From the NCBI RefSeq assembly GCF_024220585.1, contig NZ_JAMXKF010000004.1:248001-312000 (forward strand): 64,000 bases of DNA, written 5' to 3'. Within the stretch, counting starts at the first letter, position 1. The number at the start of each line of letters is the position of its first letter. The notes below the pieces were generated by a model. That model made no database searches, was not told where the DNA came from, and saw only the letters and a list, made by a program, of their open reading frames with translations. The stretch comes from Dyadobacter diqingensis (GTDB taxonomy: Bacteria; Bacteroidota; Bacteroidia; Cytophagales; Spirosomataceae). Of this stretch, positions 9,713 through 19,900 are shown in pieces. The translations under genes and the position numbers were made by a program.

Positions 9713-9768
9713 AATCTGTAATCAACTTGATGGATAATAGGGTAATAGTTTTGTATAAAATCTGTAAT
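9713..9768 (+). repeat. 10-base direct repeat AATCTGTAAT in the divergent fucose promoter region
   Basis: AATCTGTAAT occurs at 9713-9722 and again at 9759-9768, in the same orientation and 46 bases apart. One copy lies upstream of the araC-type promoter box and the other just after the operon's promoter box. AraC proteins commonly bind direct repeats, so these are candidate operator half-sites; binding is inferred. Confidence 0.5.
9746..9753 (+). promoter_or_regulatory. Candidate -7 box of the fucose operon
   Basis: TAGTTTTG is an exact TAnnTTTG match. A start about 7 bases further on would give a leader of roughly 170 bases before the dehydratase ATG. The upstream element is weak (CTTG at 9726-9729), which would suit a promoter needing an activator. 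Confidence 0.5.
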
Positions 9769-9929
9769 AGATTAATCATGTAATAAATGTCTGTATGGTT
9801 GTTTAGGATTTGTTATGCGTATTTTATTTTATAATGATCTGTTTATAAGTGTTTTGTGTTTGGAGTGAAGCTTGCTGATTAGTACATGTTTTTAATTTTT
9901 TAAATTAGTATCATATTGACATTTTATAA

Positions 9930-11156
9930 ATGCATATCACGGCAATAGAAGTAAAGGACAAAAGATTTGATCTGGCTGATGGTGCTGGTTCGGATGCCAC
10001 ACACACGACCCCACAATATGCTTATGCAGTCTGTTGCCTTAAAACAGATAATGGCACAACCGGTTACGGTCTGGCGTTTACATTGGGTGCAGGCACCGAT
10101 TTGGTCTGTAAGGCAATCGAATATCTTTCGGGATCACTCGTGGGGCGGGAAATTGAGGAGCTGATGTCAGACTTTGGGACCGTGTATCGTAAGATTGTCG
10201 ACTCGCCTTCATTTCGCTGGCTTGGACCGCATAAGGGGGTGGTGCATCTGGCACTTGCGGCTGTTGTGAATGCGTGTTATGATCTGTGGGCTAAGTCGCG
10301 ACATGTACCTTTGTGGAAGCTGCTTTTGGATTTAACGCCCGAGCAACTTGTTAACACCCTGGATTTAAGTTATCTGGAAGAGGTGTTGACGAAAGAGCAG
10401 GCGATCTCTTTACTGACTGAAAATCTTTCCGGTCGTGAAGCACGTAACAGGGTTTTGTCAACGGGTTATAGGGGTTATGACACTTCGGTTGGATGGTTTA
10501 ATTATTCGGATGAGAAGATTGTTGCAAACACCAAAAAAGCCATGGATAGTGGATTTTCCGCATTGAAACTGAAAGTGGGCTCTGACGATCCGCTGCGGGA
10601 CATCCGCCGGGCTGGCCTGATACGAAAAACTGCGGGAGATAAGGCAACAATCATGGTGGATGCAAACCAGAAGTGGAACGTGCCCGAAGCATTGGATATT
10701 TGCCGGCGTTTGGGTGAAATCAACCCGTTCTGGATTGAAGAGCCTACGCATCCCGACGATGTGATTGGTCACCAGAGCATTGCCAGGGCCATTGCGCCGC
10801 TAAAAGTGGCGACGGGAGAACATATTCCAAATAAGGTTATCTTTAAAAACTTCTTTCAGGCCAAAGCGATGGATTTTTGTCAGGTCGATGCGGTGAGAGT
10901 GGGCGGGATTTCGGAGTTTTTGACGATCAGTCTGCTTTCGAAAAGCATGGGAATTCCCGTGGTGCCGCATGTTGGTGATATGGGACAGATTCATCAGCAT
11001 CTGGTATTATTCAATCACATTGGGATGAACCACGAGCATTTGTTTTTGGAACATATACCGCATTTAAAGCAGTATTTTGTCAATCCGGCAGACATCGTGG
11101 ATGCTTATTATCAGGTACCGCAGACGCCGGGCAGCAGCAGTGACCTGAAAGACTGA
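9930..11156 (+). CDS. fucD: L-fuconate dehydratase (enolase superfamily)
   Basis: Dehydrates L-fuconate to 2-keto-3-deoxy-L-fuconate in the non-phosphorylating L-fucose route. This 408-residue enolase-superfamily protein has the capping domain followed by the barrel with the catalytic set: K213 and K215 (KLKVG), metal ligands D244 (MVDANQ), E270 (WIEEPT) and E297 (TGEH), and H347 (PHVGDMG). The motifs FRWLGPHKGVVHLALAAVVNACYD and GYRGYDTSVGW match the fuconate dehydratase/ENOSF1 group rather than other acid-sugar dehydratases. It is slightly shorter than the usual ~430-440 residues. It is the first gene of the fucose operon, 30 bases before the SDR gene. Confidence 0.9.
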   Translation: MHITAIEVKDKRFDLADGAGSDATHTTPQYAYAVCCLKTDNGTTGYGLAFTLGAGTDLVCKAIEYLSGSLVGREIEELMSDFGTVYRKIVDSPSFRWLGPHKGVVHLALAAVVNACYDLWAKSRHVPLWKLLLDLTPEQLVNTLDLSYLEEVLTKEQAISLLTENLSGREARNRVLSTGYRGYDTSVGWFNYSDEKIVANTKKAMDSGFSALKLKVGSDDPLRDIRRAGLIRKTAGDKATIMVDANQKWNVPEALDICRRLGEINPFWIEEPTHPDDVIGHQSIARAIAPLKVATGEHIPNKVIFKNFFQAKAMDFCQVDAVRVGGISEFLTISLLSKSMGIPVVPHVGDMGQIHQHLVLFNHIGMNHEHLFLEHIPHLKQYFVNPADIVDAYYQVPQTPGSSSDLKD

Positions 11157-11186
11157 ACGATTATAGAGTTTATTGTAAAAGGTGAT

Positions 11187-11954
11187 ATGGGTGTACTAAT
11201 CGATAAAGTGATTTTTCTTACCGGAGGAGCCGCCGGTATTGGTAAGGAATGCTGCAAGGCATATCTGAAAGCAGGCGGAAAAGTGGCGGTGATGGATTCT
11301 GATGAAAATGCGCTGAAGATACTTGCAACTGAATTTCCGGAAAGCCTATTGCTGACGTGCGCGGGAGATGTGAGATCGGGGAGTGATGTAAAATCTGCGC
11401 TTGAAAAGACGATCGAAAAATTTGATAAAATTGATGTCATCCACAACAACGCCGGTATTGCCAGCCCTTCCAAACCACTGGATCAAACCAGCGAGCAAGA
11501 GTGGGAGGGACTGTTTGCGGTGAATCTGAAAAGCGTTTTCTGGACAACTAAACACGGTATCGACTATCTGAAACAATCCCGCGGCTGTATTCTGAACACG
11601 AGCAGTATGGTCGGTGAGATCGGGCAGGAAAATCACGCCGCTTACGTGGCTACCAAAGGGGCCATGAGCGCGCTGACCAAAGCGATGGCACTTGATTATG
11701 CACCGTTTGGTGTACGCGTGAATGCTGTTTGTCCGGCCGGGGTATGGACGCCGATGTTGAAAAAATGGGTGGGGGAGCAGCCAAATCCGGGAGAAATTGA
11801 ATCTTATCTGAATAACATACACCCCCTTGGTTACTGCCCGGAAGGAGATGTCATTGCTGATGTAGCGGTTTTTCTGATCTCCGATGCAGCCCGGTTTGTG
11901 ACTGGCAACATCATGCCTGTAAGCGGTGGTGCGGAATTGGGATATAAAAGATAA
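11187..11954 (+). CDS. SDR-family dehydrogenase of fucose oxidation
   Basis: A 255-residue classical short-chain dehydrogenase. The NAD(P) motif TGGAAGIG is at 12-19, the NNAG motif near 87, the catalytic Tyr153 and Lys157 in YVATK, and the active-site Ser in NTSSMVGEIG. Its C-terminal loop VNAVCPAGVWTPM resembles the HSD17B14-like group, which oxidises L-fucose. Between fuconate dehydratase and a sugar mutarotase it is either the L-fucose dehydrogenase (first step) or the 2-keto-3-deoxy-L-fuconate dehydrogenase (after the dehydratase). I favour the first because of the adjacent mutarotase, which serves free fucose. The fold is certain and the exact step is open. Confidence 0.85.
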   Translation: MGVLIDKVIFLTGGAAGIGKECCKAYLKAGGKVAVMDSDENALKILATEFPESLLLTCAGDVRSGSDVKSALEKTIEKFDKIDVIHNNAGIASPSKPLDQTSEQEWEGLFAVNLKSVFWTTKHGIDYLKQSRGCILNTSSMVGEIGQENHAAYVATKGAMSALTKAMALDYAPFGVRVNAVCPAGVWTPMLKKWVGEQPNPGEIESYLNNIHPLGYCPEGDVIADVAVFLISDAARFVTGNIMPVSGGAELGYKR

Positions 11955-11960
11955 ACCATT

Positions 11961-12317
11961 ATGTCTGTAAAAAGAACCTGTATGGCGCTGGATCTGAGAG
12001 ACGACCAGAAACTCATCGACGCCTACGAACAATATCATCGTCCGGGCCATATCTGGCCCGAAATTCCTGAGGGCATCAGGCAGGCTGGTGTCCTGGATAT
12101 GCAAATCTATCGGATCGGCACCAGGCTTTTTATGATTGTCGATCATGAAGAGAATAGCAGTCTGGCTGAAACTTTTGAAAAAATGGGTGACATGCCAAGA
12201 CAGCCGGAATGGGCCGCATTAATGGCCGGATTTCAGAAAACACTTCCTGAGGCAAAACCGGGCGAGCAATGGGTAGCCATGGAGCCGGTGTTTCTACTAA
12301 ATGAGCATCTTAAATGA
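11961..12317 (+). CDS. L-rhamnose/L-fucose mutarotase (RhaM/YiiL family)
   Basis: A 118-residue protein of the RhaM (DUF718) family, a small dimeric alpha/beta-barrel enzyme that interconverts alpha and beta anomers of 6-deoxy sugars. The family pattern is visible: a conserved Y..YH.PG.IWPEI block (residues 22-36), NYQIYRIG-like MQIYRIG, then the terminal segment PGEQWVAMEPVFLL. It starts 6 bases after the SDR stop and overlaps the transporter start. In this operon the substrate is most likely L-fucose, letting imported or released anomers reach the form used by the dehydrogenase. The substrate is inferred from context. Confidence 0.88.
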   Translation: MSVKRTCMALDLRDDQKLIDAYEQYHRPGHIWPEIPEGIRQAGVLDMQIYRIGTRLFMIVDHEENSSLAETFEKMGDMPRQPEWAALMAGFQKTLPEAKPGEQWVAMEPVFLLNEHLK

Positions 12318-13603
12318 AAAATCGAAATTCGGTGATCGTGCCCTTATTGGTGGTAATGAGTTTGATGTTTATCTGGAACCTCAGTCGGAATATCAATGAC
12401 ATACTGATTCCGCACCTTAAACGCGCTTGCCAGTTGACCGACTTTCAATCATCTCTGGTTCAGTCAGCTTTCTTTGGTGGTTATTTTTTGCTGGCGTTGC
12501 CGGTCGGACAATTTATCAGTAAATATGGATACAAAGCTGGCATGGTTACAGGTCTGCTGACCGCAGCCGTTGGTGCTTTTTTGTTCTTTCCTGCTGCTGA
12601 GATACGTTATTACCCGCTTTTTCTGGGAGCACTTTTCATTATGGCTGCGGGATTTACGTTTCTGGAAGTGACCGCTACGCCATATGTGTCGGTGCTTGGT
12701 GATCCCGAACGCGCATCCAGCCGACTAAGTCTGGCTTCTGCCGTAGGCTCTTTGGGTGCTACGATTGGCCCTTTTATCGGTAGCCAGTTTTTGCTTCATG
12801 CCACAGAAGTTTCACCAGCTACGGTTGCAGAATTCACGCCTTCCGAGCTTGGTCAATATCTTAATGCAGAAGCGCAGTTGGTGAAAACTCCGTATTTGAG
12901 TTTGGCGGGCTTATTTGTCGTTATTGGCATACTGCTGTGTTTTGTCAAACTGCCGAAGATTGAAGAAGGCAATGAAACATCCGGTAGTTTGAAATCAGTT
13001 TTCAAATTCAGGCATACCATTCTGGGGGCTTTGGGTGTTTTTTGTTATCTGGGAGCGGAAGTGGGGATCGTGAGTTTTATGATCCGTTATGCCAAATCAT
13101 CCGGAATTCCCGGTCTGACCGAGCAGAGTGCCGCCTTGTTTATTACTTTATACATGGCTTTGGTATTAATCGGTCGCCTGGGCGGTGCTTACTGGCTGCG
13201 GCGCGTCAATCCACCGAAAATGCTTGCATTGTGTGCTGTGGCAGCTATCGTTTTGATTTTTGTTTCACTGTTAACAGCGGGTTATTTGTCGGTTTATGCC
13301 ATTGCTTTCGTAGGTCTTTTTACCTCCGTGATGTATCCGATTTTATTCACACTTAGCATAAAAGACCTGGGAGCTTTTACAAAAACCGGCTCGTCGCTGA
13401 TTATAATGAGTATTGTCGGAGGGGCCGTGATACCGCCTGTTATGGGTTTAATTTCAGATTCATTTACTATAAAACATGCATTCCTAATCCCTGTAATCTG
13501 TTACGCTTATCTGGTGTATTACGCAAAATCGGGTCATCGTATCCGCCGTGATATGGCAGAAAAACGTTCAGGAAATATTAATCTCAATCGTCCGGTTTTA
13601 TGA
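12314..13603 (+). CDS. fucP: L-fucose:H+ symporter-like MFS transporter
   Basis: A 429-residue major-facilitator protein with twelve predicted membrane helices. It keeps the FucP family signatures: Asp29 in NINDILIPHLK, the QSSLVQSAFFGGYFLLALP motif of helix 2, and Glu118 in FLEVTATPYV. These match the two acidic residues needed for proton-coupled fucose transport in E. coli FucP. Its start overlaps the mutarotase stop and its stop overlaps the fucosidase start, both as ATGA, so the genes are translationally coupled. It should carry L-fucose across the inner membrane after surface or periplasmic fucosidases release it. Confidence 0.88.
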   Translation: MKNRNSVIVPLLVVMSLMFIWNLSRNINDILIPHLKRACQLTDFQSSLVQSAFFGGYFLLALPVGQFISKYGYKAGMVTGLLTAAVGAFLFFPAAEIRYYPLFLGALFIMAAGFTFLEVTATPYVSVLGDPERASSRLSLASAVGSLGATIGPFIGSQFLLHATEVSPATVAEFTPSELGQYLNAEAQLVKTPYLSLAGLFVVIGILLCFVKLPKIEEGNETSGSLKSVFKFRHTILGALGVFCYLGAEVGIVSFMIRYAKSSGIPGLTEQSAALFITLYMALVLIGRLGGAYWLRRVNPPKMLALCAVAAIVLIFVSLLTAGYLSVYAIAFVGLFTSVMYPILFTLSIKDLGAFTKTGSSLIIMSIVGGAVIPPVMGLISDSFTIKHAFLIPVICYAYLVYYAKSGHRIRRDMAEKRSGNINLNRPVL

Positions 13604-15330
13604 AAAAAATTATTCTCTCGTTACTCCTTACATGTTCTGTTTTTCAGGTTTTTTCCCAAAACGGGATGCCGTTATCTGATAGGTTGAAATGGTGGCAAGA
13701 TTCAAAAATGGGACTTTTTATTCACTGGGGACCTGTTTCTCTGATCGGAAAGGAAATCAGCTGGTCGAGACAGGAATATGGTACTGCCAAATATGACTCG
13801 CTTTACAGACGATTTAATCCAACAAAGTTTAACGCCAAAGAATGGGTGGCTCTTGCCAAGGCATCGGGAATGAAATACATCGTATTGACGGCCAAACACC
13901 ATGATGGTTTTTGTTTGTTCGAAACGAAAACGACCGATTATAATATCATGAACACACCTTTCGGACGCGATGTTTGTAAAGAGCTGGCGCAGGCTGCGCA
14001 TGAGGCAAACATGCCGATATGCTGGTATTTTTCGGTGGCCGATTGGAAAGATCCCGACTGTCGTAACCCCAAAACGAATGATGTTTTTTCAGAACGGGTT
14101 TTGGATCAGGTGCGGGAGTTGTTGACGAATTATGGTAAAATAAGTTTGTTATGGATTGATTTTGAAGGCTGGCCAAGCCCGGTAGCTCCGAAAAAAGTTT
14201 TTAACCTGGCCAGAAAGTTGCAGCCGGAAATCATCATCAACAACAGACTGGAACCCTTTACGCCTGACGAGTCCCACGGTTATGTGGGGAAATATGCAGA
14301 TTATGCCACGCCTGAGGGTTTTGTGGCTGGTTATGGCAAAACGGCCTGGGAAACCTGTACCAACATGGGGCACCAATGGGCGTGGAAATTCAACGATCAG
14401 CCTCGCAGTCTTAAAGAATCCGTGCATACACTGCTGCGTTGTGTAGGTGGAAACGGAAATTTATTGTTCAATATCGGACCGGACAGCACGGGTGTTTTTC
14501 CGGAAGATTTTGCAGCGAGAGCGCGTGAAATGGGTAGCTGGACCACAAAAAACCAGCAGGTGATTTATAATACAAAAGGCGGCGTGTATACACCCGGGGT
14601 AAATTATGTCAGTTCCTTTAAAAACAATAAGTTATATGTTCATTTGTTAACCAATTCAGAAACTGAATTAACGTTACCTGCTATTGGAGCAAAGGTCAAA
14701 AGTGCAGCTTTGCTTGACGGGACAAAGATCAGTTTCAAGCAAACTAATAAGGATTTGAAACTAAGTTTTCTAGGCGATAAAATGGATCCTGTCGCCACGA
14801 TAGCGGTTTTAACCATGGATCAGAATTTGTCGGCTTTGGCACCCATTACGCCGTTCTCAACTTCCGGTTCGGTTGCATATGGCAAAAAAGCTACGGCTTC
14901 AAGTTCCGTAGGGCAATTTTACCATGATCCCGCAGCAGCTTTTGACGATAACCCCAAAACAAGCTGGAAAATAGGGCGTAAAAAAAATGTGGATTTTGAC
15001 AAACTTTATGGTAAGGATGTACATTACTTATCCGATGATATTCTTGCGGTATATGAGCCGTCGGGCTGGCTGGAGGTAGACTTGGGCAAACCTCAGGTGG
15101 TTGGTAAAGTAAAACTTGGCGAAACCAGATACAGCGATTCGGAAATCAGGAAATTCCAAGTACAATATCAGGCAGATGGTAAATGGGTAAATTTGGCTGA
15201 TGGTAATAAAATGGGAGATTGGAACCAGGAATTTAAACCTGTTACTGCCCAAAAATTCAGACTGGTTATCGACGAATATTACAGGTATTTTGGGGTGAAT
15301 GAATTTGAGTTGTTTCCGCCAACGAAATAA
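13600..15330 (+). CDS. GH29 alpha-L-fucosidase with C-terminal F5/8-type domain
   Basis: A 576-residue secreted enzyme. After a signal peptide (1-20, ending VFSQ) comes the GH29 barrel: MGLFIHWGPVSLIG near residue 37, the paired histidines in TAKHHDGFCLFETKTTDYN, and the nucleophile Asp187 in LLWIDFEGW. The last ~140 residues form a discoidin-like (F5/8, CBM32-type) module with GWLEVDLGKPQVVGKV, probably binding the glycan. It removes terminal alpha-L-fucose. As the last tightly coupled gene of the operon it supplies the sugar that its neighbours import and oxidise. Family assignment is firm; linkage specificity is unknown. Confidence 0.93.
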   Translation: MKKIILSLLLTCSVFQVFSQNGMPLSDRLKWWQDSKMGLFIHWGPVSLIGKEISWSRQEYGTAKYDSLYRRFNPTKFNAKEWVALAKASGMKYIVLTAKHHDGFCLFETKTTDYNIMNTPFGRDVCKELAQAAHEANMPICWYFSVADWKDPDCRNPKTNDVFSERVLDQVRELLTNYGKISLLWIDFEGWPSPVAPKKVFNLARKLQPEIIINNRLEPFTPDESHGYVGKYADYATPEGFVAGYGKTAWETCTNMGHQWAWKFNDQPRSLKESVHTLLRCVGGNGNLLFNIGPDSTGVFPEDFAARAREMGSWTTKNQQVIYNTKGGVYTPGVNYVSSFKNNKLYVHLLTNSETELTLPAIGAKVKSAALLDGTKISFKQTNKDLKLSFLGDKMDPVATIAVLTMDQNLSALAPITPFSTSGSVAYGKKATASSSVGQFYHDPAAAFDDNPKTSWKIGRKKNVDFDKLYGKDVHYLSDDILAVYEPSGWLEVDLGKPQVVGKVKLGETRYSDSEIRKFQVQYQADGKWVNLADGNKMGDWNQEFKPVTAQKFRLVIDEYYRYFGVNEFELFPPTK

Positions 15331-15431
15331 ATCCGGTTTTTGGACCTGTTATTGGTAACGGTTTTTGTTGGCTCTGTTGGTGCGTTTTTTGAAAATTTAT
15401 TGTATTTAAAATAATAAGTATCGTCTTTAAA

Positions 15432-16838
15432 ATGAATCGTTTATCTGTCATTCTGGTTGTGTTTGCCGGCTTATTCCTTTGCCCGGAAACAGGATTTTCT
15501 CAGCAACAAAATCTTGCTGAAAAATCACTGGTCAGCCTTCAGCAGCAATTTGTTGATCTGGGCTTCGGGATGTTTATTCATTACAACATTCCCACCTACG
15601 GACCGGATGACTGGGCCGATCCGGATGCGTCCCCTGCAATTTTTAACCCAAAAAAGCTGAACACAGATCAGTGGGCAGAGGCGGCCAAATCAGCAAATAT
15701 GACGTATGGGTGCCTGACGACAAAACATCACAGTGGTTTTGCAATATGGGACACGAAAACCACGGATTACAATGTCATGAACAGCCCCTATAAAAAGGAT
15801 ATCGTGGCGGAGTATGCCAGTTCGTTTCGCAAGCAGGGCTTGAAGGTCACGCTGTATTACTCCATTTTGGATACCCACCATAAAATTCGTCCGGGGCAGA
15901 TTACGCCTGCCCATATTGCCATGATAAAAAAACAGCTGACGGAGTTACTGACCAATTATGGTGAGATTTCAGCACTGATCATCGACGGCTGGGACGCACC
16001 CTGGTCAAGGATTTCTTATGACGATGTGCCTTTTGAGGAAATTTACAATCTGGTTAAATCGATACAGCCAGCTTGCCTTGTCATGGACCTCAATGCTGCT
16101 AAATATCCGTCTGAGGCGCTGTTTTATACCGATATAAAATCGTACGAGCAAGGAGCCGGGCAGCACATTTCCAAAGAAAGCAACAGGTTGCCGGCGTTAT
16201 CTTGTCTGCCGATCAATCAATACTGGTTCTGGAAATCTTCCTTTCCGACAACGCCGGTCAAAAAGGCCGATGATCTTGTCAACAAAAATCTGATTCCTTT
16301 TAATAAATCGTATTGTAATTTTATTTTAAACGTGGCCCCAAACCGGGACGGGCTTATTGATGACAATGTGATTACAACATTGAAAGAAATCGGAAAACTA
16401 TATAAAAAACCGGCTAGCACTCCAACGCTCCCTGCTAATGACGGGCCGATTATCTCTTCCAATTTGGCCAAAGGCCGTCCTGCGAATGCCAGCTGGGCGA
16501 ATGACATGATGATCATGGACTTTGCCAATGACGATAATTTTAAGACCAGCTGGGAGTCAAATCCGAGTGTTAAGGAGCCCTGGCTTGAAGTGGATTTGGT
16601 GAAGGAAACCGGCTTTAATAATGTGGTAATCACTTCGTCCAAAGTGCATGGTGGCCGGTATCAGCTGGATTATTTTGCTAATAACAAATGGTATCCGTTG
16701 GGCGAGGGCATAAATGAAAACAGAATCAAAGTGATACGCTTCGATCGCGTCAATGGCCAGAAAGTGCGGGTGAAATTTACAAACTTCAAAGAAGCACCAA
16801 CGGTTGCGGAGTTTGGGATTTATAATGAGAGGAGGTAG
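15432..16838 (+). CDS. Second GH29 alpha-L-fucosidase
   Basis: A 468-residue secreted GH29 enzyme only distantly related to the preceding one. A signal peptide (about 1-23, ending GFSQ) is followed by FGMFIHYNIPTYG (typically an HWG-type motif in family members), TTKHHSGFAIWDTKTTDYN, and the presumed nucleophile Asp185 in ALIIDGWDAPW. The last ~115 residues resemble a shorter F5/8-type module (EPWLEVDLVKE). It starts 102 bases after the first fucosidase, in the same direction, so it may share the transcript. Two divergent GH29 subtypes side by side suggest that different fucose linkages are attacked. Confidence 0.88.
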   Translation: MNRLSVILVVFAGLFLCPETGFSQQQNLAEKSLVSLQQQFVDLGFGMFIHYNIPTYGPDDWADPDASPAIFNPKKLNTDQWAEAAKSANMTYGCLTTKHHSGFAIWDTKTTDYNVMNSPYKKDIVAEYASSFRKQGLKVTLYYSILDTHHKIRPGQITPAHIAMIKKQLTELLTNYGEISALIIDGWDAPWSRISYDDVPFEEIYNLVKSIQPACLVMDLNAAKYPSEALFYTDIKSYEQGAGQHISKESNRLPALSCLPINQYWFWKSSFPTTPVKKADDLVNKNLIPFNKSYCNFILNVAPNRDGLIDDNVITTLKEIGKLYKKPASTPTLPANDGPIISSNLAKGRPANASWANDMMIMDFANDDNFKTSWESNPSVKEPWLEVDLVKETGFNNVVITSSKVHGGRYQLDYFANNKWYPLGEGINENRIKVIRFDRVNGQKVRVKFTNFKEAPTVAEFGIYNERR

Positions 16839-16866
16839 TTTTTAAACACGGATTTTTGGTTAATAT

Positions 16867-16899
16867 CATAGTTTAGTTTTTCTTTAAAACTAAACTATG
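16867..16899. terminator. Perfect inverted repeat between convergent genes
   Basis: A 14-bp perfect stem (16867-16880 with 16886-16899) with a 5-base loop lies between the second fucosidase and the convergent regulator gene. Its arms are A/T-rich and contain T and A runs, so it could stop transcription from both sides, although no long T tract follows. Confidence 0.55.
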
Positions 16900-16916
16900 A
16901 ATTTCGGTCTGGCGTT

Positions 16917-19900
16917 TCAAATCTCCTCAAAATCAAATGTTTTCCCACTTCTCCGTAAGTATTCTTTTGGCGTTACACCGAACTCTTCGCGGAAACATTT
17001 TGAGAAATAGGAGAGGTTGGAAAATCCTACGTCGTACATCACGTCGGAAACGTTGCCTTCTTTATTTTCAAGAAGTAATGAAGCTTTTTTTATCCGATAC
17101 TTTTTAATGATCTCGTTTGCTGAAAAATGTGTCAGAGATTTTAACTTCCGGGATAAATGTGCAGAGCTCATACCTATTTCCGAACTCAAAATTTCAACAC
17201 TGAAATCGGAATCTGAAATGTTGGCTTCAATAATATTCATTACCTTTTTGACGAACTTATCATCCATGCTTTCGCTGCTGGTTTCCTTGGCCGGAGAAAC
17301 GATAAGTTCGTGCCTGAAATACTCAGTCAGCTCCTTTTTTCGGTGAAGCAGATTCCCGATCTGAGCGTCCAAAAGTTCGATGTCGAATGGTTTGGTAATG
17401 TAGGCATCTGCGCCGGTGCGTATTCCCTCGATCTTTTGCGAGGTCAGACTTCTGGCAGTGAGCAGGATCACCGACAGCTGGCTTGTTCTAGGTGTACTTT
17501 TGATTTTTTTACAAAAAGTCAGTCCATCCATAACCGGCATCATCACGTCGGAGATAATCACGTCAGGCAGGAATTCATTCGCTTTTTGAAGTCCTTCTTC
17601 TCCGTCTCCGGCCAACAGAAAACGATATTTATCTTTAAGACTGATCCGGATAAAATCAATCATATCCGGGTTGTCTTCCACTACGAGCAGTAATGGTTTT
17701 TCCTGTTCTGATAACGGTTCAGCAGGTTGGAGCGGAACAGTTGAAGCAGCATTCAGAACCTGGTTTATCTCAATGTTCTCATGCTCAGGTGTTATGTCAT
17801 TCGTTTGTTCAAAAGGCAGATGGATAGTAAAGGTGCTTCCTTGTCCGGGCGCACTTTTTACATGAATTTGCCCCTTGTGCATTTTTATGTATTCCAAAGT
17901 GAGAGCCAGACCAATGCCGGACCCCATTTCCATTTTAACAGATTCGGCAGTCTGATAGAAGCGCTCAAAAATCCGGGCCTGCTCCCCGGTAGAAATACCC
18001 ACGCCGGTATCTGAGATCTCTATTTCAAATACTTCCGCTGGAAATTCACTATTCCGGACTACACTGGCTTTAAACGTTATTCTGCCGCCTTTCGGGGTGA
18101 ATTTGAACGCATTTGACAAAAGATTAAGGATCATCGTCTCAACTTTTTCCGGGTCTACATACATGTCGCAGGACGGCACATTGTTTTCGAAAATGTACTC
18201 AATCTGATGTCTGACCGCCTTATCCGAAAAGTGAGAATACAGTTCACGAAGATGCCCGATCATTTCCACTCTGGTCGGGTTCAGATAAAGGGTGTCGCTC
18301 TGCATCTTTTTGAAATCCAGTATCTGGTTTACCACGCGAAGCAGCCGGTTTGAATTTTTCTCGGCCAGCGCAATCAGCTCATGGTTTTCGGGACTCAGCT
18401 GTCCGTCCTTCATAATCTGATGTATGGGAGGCAGAATAAGGCTGATCGGCGTGCGCAGTTCGTGCGAGATATTTGTAAAAAATTGTTCTTTGGTCTGTTC
18501 GATTTCTTCGGCATGGGCTATTTCCAGCTTGCTGATCTTTAATTCATTTTCCAGTTTTATCCTTCCCGAGTAAATCCTCAAAGCGAGGTATATCCCTGCT
18601 CCTGCAAGTAAGGCATACAGCGCGAGAAAACCCTTGCTCAAAAAGAAAGGTGGATTTACGGTGATTTCCGTGCTGCTGATCCGGTCACTCCAGATGCCAT
18701 TGTTGTTGGTGCCCCTTACTTTGAAAATATAAGTGCCCGGTGAAAGATTAGAATAAACAGCAAAATTTTTCAGTCCTGAGGTCGTGTTCCAGTCTTCATC
18801 AACGCCTTCCAGTTTGTAGGCGTAGGTGTTGATTTCGGGTTGCCAGAAATGCAGGGCGGCGAATTGCAGTTCAACAGAACGCTGGCCGTAATCGAGCTCT
18901 ACTTTGGGGGTAAATGATATGTCTCTGTCCAGAATGATCCGGTCGTTTATTTTTTCTCCGATGGAAACCTGTTGATTGTTCAGCAGCAGATTGGTCAAAA
19001 ACACCCGGGGTTTGTATCCGTTTGCGACTGCTTTATCCGGAGAGAAAGAGATATAACCATTGTCCCCGCCGAAAAAGAGCACCCCGGAATCTGAGCTGGC
19101 CACGCAGCCTGCATAAAAACTTTTGAGCGGCAGGTTTTTGTTAAGCGGGTAAAATTCTACTTTTTTGCTATTGATCGTAAATTTTTCCAGAGCGGTATTG
19201 GTCGCCGTCCATAGGTTGCCGGTTTTGTCTTCGGTGATAGCCGTCCGTGTCACGTTGTTGTTTGGGATTGCATGAAAATTAGCTTGGTCGGTTTTAGCAT
19301 TATACCCGATCAAACCGTTTTGTGTCGCTGCCCAAAGCATTCCATTTTTTGCGATGAAAAAGCTGCTGACCGTTTTACCTTCTGCCACTTTTTGAAAAGC
19401 CGCAACTTTTACTTTTTTGAATGTTTTCAGATCAAGCCGGAACAGCTCATCAAATTCGATGAGCCAGATGGCGCCCGCGGCGTATAAAAATTTCTCAGTT
19501 TCTACTTTGGATATCAGCCGAAAATTCAGGTTTTCAGGATTTTCGAGATCTCCTTTTGTCTGAAAAATTCCTCCTTCCCAGGTTCCAACGAGCAGCGTTC
19601 CGTCAGGGATCTCAATGAAATTATTGATATAATTGGAAAGCAATCCGGTCGCCTTACTGGCGGTGAGGCTCTGCATGGTCTGCGTATGCTCGTTCCATAC
19701 GTTAATACCTGCGACAGTCCCGATCCAGATACGGCCGCGGCTATCTTCCCGAAGCGTGGTCACATTGTTGATCAGTAAACGGCTTTGCTTGGGCGTTTCT
19801 GCGTCAAATTTTCTCATTTCGCCGGTCGCCGGATCAAAACGGATTACACCGTGTAGTGTACCAATCCAGTAAATTCCTGTTTTGCTGATTAAAATGGATT

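Noticed and set aside
11346..12146. A 266-residue open frame on the minus strand inside the SDR and mutarotase genes
   Set aside because: The plus-strand frames encode clear enzyme families across this stretch; the antisense frame shows no domain and is a codon-bias shadow.
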